Positions 6,311 to 7,670 of a stretch of 7,670 bases of DNA are shown piece after piece. Position numbers and translations under genes: made by a program. The stretch is from Caldifarciminota bacterium (GTDB lineage: Bacteria > Hydrothermota > Tepidihabitantia > SM23-42). The DNA is taken from assembly GCA_023128195.1 (NCBI GenBank), contig JAGMEL010000023.1:1-7670 (forward strand). Reading direction: 5' to 3'. A model generated the notes under the pieces. The model worked only from the letters and a program-made list of their open reading frames with translations. It was not told the origin of the DNA and searched no databases. The number at the start of each line of letters is the position of its first letter. The first letter of the stretch is position 1.

Positions 6311-7670
6311 TCAGATCTTTATAATTTTCTTTGTAATAATTTCCTTGTCGAATTTTACCTTCAAGATATAAACCCCTTTAGGCAGATTTTCACCGGTTTT
6401 GTTATTCAATTGTAATTGTACTGTGTGATTCCCTGCTGTGAGTTCTCTTTTTATGTTATTAACTTTTCTACCTGCACAATTGTAAAGGTCAATCTGTACT
6501 TTTGCACTTTGTTCAAGAAACATGTGAAGGTTTATATGGGTTGATACTGGATTACCTAAAATAGTTACTATTGAGCTTGGAATTGTGTTGGATTCAGTCT
6601 CGGCAATAGATACATTATGACCAGTGGGTTTTAAAAATGGATCAGCAAGCAGGACCATACCATAATGCCAGCATAGTTCATCAAAGGTTACGCCGTAGTT
6701 AGTAATACGGGTAAACCAATTCTTAAATGCCTCACCCAGTGTTTTACCTTGCCCCAGGGGTTGGTAAAAATAGTTGAAATCGAGCATACTGCCGGTTTTG
6801 GTTGAACCGATTGACCCCAATCCATAATTTTGGTTGAAGATTGCACGACTTCCTCCACAATTGCCAGCTGTTGTATACCGCGAAAATGAACACGCAAAGA
6901 AATTATAAAAATTTGCTGGTGGGTCTTGATTTGTATACTCGTAAGAATAGTAATAGTCATGTAGAGTATCATTGCCGACATGATATTCAAAAACGTGCGC
7001 ACCTGGCCAGGAGTGTGCAAATACAGAGACCCATGCCTGGGTTGTATCGAGCTTTGTTCGATACACTGTTGCCCTGGTCGTTTCTGGGTCCCAGTAATTC
7101 ATTGTATCAGAATAGAGTAATGATACATCATATGCCCATCCTGGTCCCCAATATTCCCAATCATCATCAACAAACACAAGTGCACGCTGCGTTAAAAACA
7201 GTGTATCATGACGATATGCATTATTTTTACGAAAATAATTCTCAAGTAAAAGCGTATCATCACCAATTCCTGATGGGATAAGTCTCCCAACATAAATTTC
7301 AGGTTCGATAGTACCGGTATGACCATCATATTTTCCATTCCCGGTATTCATTGTATCAAGCCAGGTGCCGTCTAAATCCATATAAAAGAGGTCACACGGA
7401 AAATCTACATAACCAGATCCATTAAAATCATCTGCTATTTCAAACCATGCTACAGTTATGTCACCTATAAGTAAAACACCTTCGATGTTGTTTGTGTCAT
7501 AAAGATCCTTAATAAATTGACGAAGTGTATCCGGATCTCCACCAGAGGTTTGATAACTAAGAACATCGTATCCCTCAGACTGCAGGTTGGTTGTTAATTG
7601 ACCTATTTCATTTGTCAGGGAAGTTGCAATCGCTTGCTCAGTTAGGATTGCTATTGTTCCTGCCCTGCCA
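6311..7670 (-). CDS. C25 (gingipain-like) cysteine peptidase with C-terminal sorting module (N-terminus outside window)
   Basis: The reading frame is open from the right edge to TGA at 6311-6313, 452 visible residues. The internal ATG at 7379-7381 is not the start, because good family sequence lies before it. Near the edge are IAILTEQAIATSL, SEGYDVLSYQTSGG, IEGVLLIGD (62-70), WFEIADDFNG and DFPCDLFYMDLDGTW, typical of peptidase family C25. The likely catalytic residues are His219 (VFAHSWPGAH) and Cys260 (NFFACSFSRY), followed by NYGLGSIGSTKTGSM, LGQGKTLGEAFKNWF and MVLLADPFL. After a short linker, about residues 365-452 (LGNPVSTHINLHMF ... VQIDLYNCAGRKV ... LPKGVYILKVKF ... KKIIKI) form the C-terminal sorting or FlgD-like beta module. 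The protein is thus probably exported and surface-attached or released, where it would act as a protease. Known C25 members cut after Arg or Lys; the specificity here cannot be told. It is convergent with the RHS operon, so it is not in the same transcript. Confidence 0.88.
   Translation of the reverse strand, partial: GRAGTIAILTEQAIATSLTNEIGQLTTNLQSEGYDVLSYQTSGGDPDTLRQFIKDLYDTNNIEGVLLIGDITVAWFEIADDFNGSGYVDFPCDLFYMDLDGTWLDTMNTGNGKYDGHTGTIEPEIYVGRLIPSGIGDDTLLLENYFRKNNAYRHDTLFLTQRALVFVDDDWEYWGPGWAYDVSLLYSDTMNYWDPETTRATVYRTKLDTTQAWVSVFAHSWPGAHVFEYHVGNDTLHDYYYSYEYTNQDPPANFYNFFACSFSRYTTAGNCGGSRAIFNQNYGLGSIGSTKTGSMLDFNYFYQPLGQGKTLGEAFKNWFTRITNYGVTFDELCWHYGMVLLADPFLKPTGHNVSIAETESNTIPSSIVTILGNPVSTHINLHMFLEQSAKVQIDLYNCAGRKVNNIKRELTAGNHTVQLQLNNKTGENLPKGVYILKVKFDKEIITKKIIKI

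Noticed and set aside
6841..7281. A 146-codon plus-strand open frame inside the peptidase gene
   Set aside because: It overlaps the C25 domain, including the catalytic Cys region, on the other strand. The minus-strand product is a clear family member, while the plus-strand product looks random (many His and Gln, no domain).
7379..7381. ATG at 7379-7381 as the start of the minus-strand peptidase
   Set aside because: The frame stays open to the right edge and the 96 residues before it carry typical C25 sequence (IEGVLLIGD, DFPCDLFY), so the true start is outside the window.

Overview
The window is AT-rich DNA from a bacterium with a Gram-negative type of envelope. Three of its four genes carry export signals. 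The two genes cut by the window edges both end in a Gly-Val-Tyr type C-terminal module of the kind used for type IX-like secretion or surface anchoring. One gene carries a lipobox. A gingipain-type (C25) peptidase with such a tail, a Sec-exported RHS protein and AT-rich DNA would fit a Bacteroidetes/FCB-type lineage or a candidate phylum such as WOR-3 or Cloacimonetes. This is inference from protein style; no taxonomic marker gene is present.

Layout. Positions 1-80 hold the tail end of an exported protein, followed by a near-perfect hairpin terminator (121-151). Positions 152-515 are a gene-free patchwork: a degenerate copy of a terminator element, a dispersed palindromic repeat of the GTCATTGCGAG type, small hairpins with a short direct repeat, and a GC-rich block with alternative pairings. 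A consensus-like sigma-70 promoter (516-543) and a leader of about 160 nt with a 12-bp palindrome precede the main gene. That gene (713-5020) encodes a 1435-residue Sec-exported RHS/YD-repeat protein with a complete RHS core and a roughly 165-residue variable tip. The tip looks like a pre-toxin segment followed by a small acidic domain that I cannot identify. The next gene (4992-6029) overlaps it and encodes a TolB-like beta-propeller lipoprotein. The two are probably co-transcribed and end at the terminator at 6265-6293. From 6311 to the right edge, on the opposite strand and convergent, is the C-terminal part of a C25 (gingipain-like) cysteine peptidase with its C-terminal sorting module.

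How the parts may work together. The RHS protein has the build of a polymorphic toxin delivered through the Sec system: signal peptide, cocoon-forming YD repeats, RHS core with two DPxG motifs, and a variable C-terminus. The gene normally expected next to such a tip is an immunity gene. Here the place is taken by a beta-propeller lipoprotein, which may be a partner, a protective protein or simply a co-transcribed envelope protein. This pair is the most interesting part of the window.
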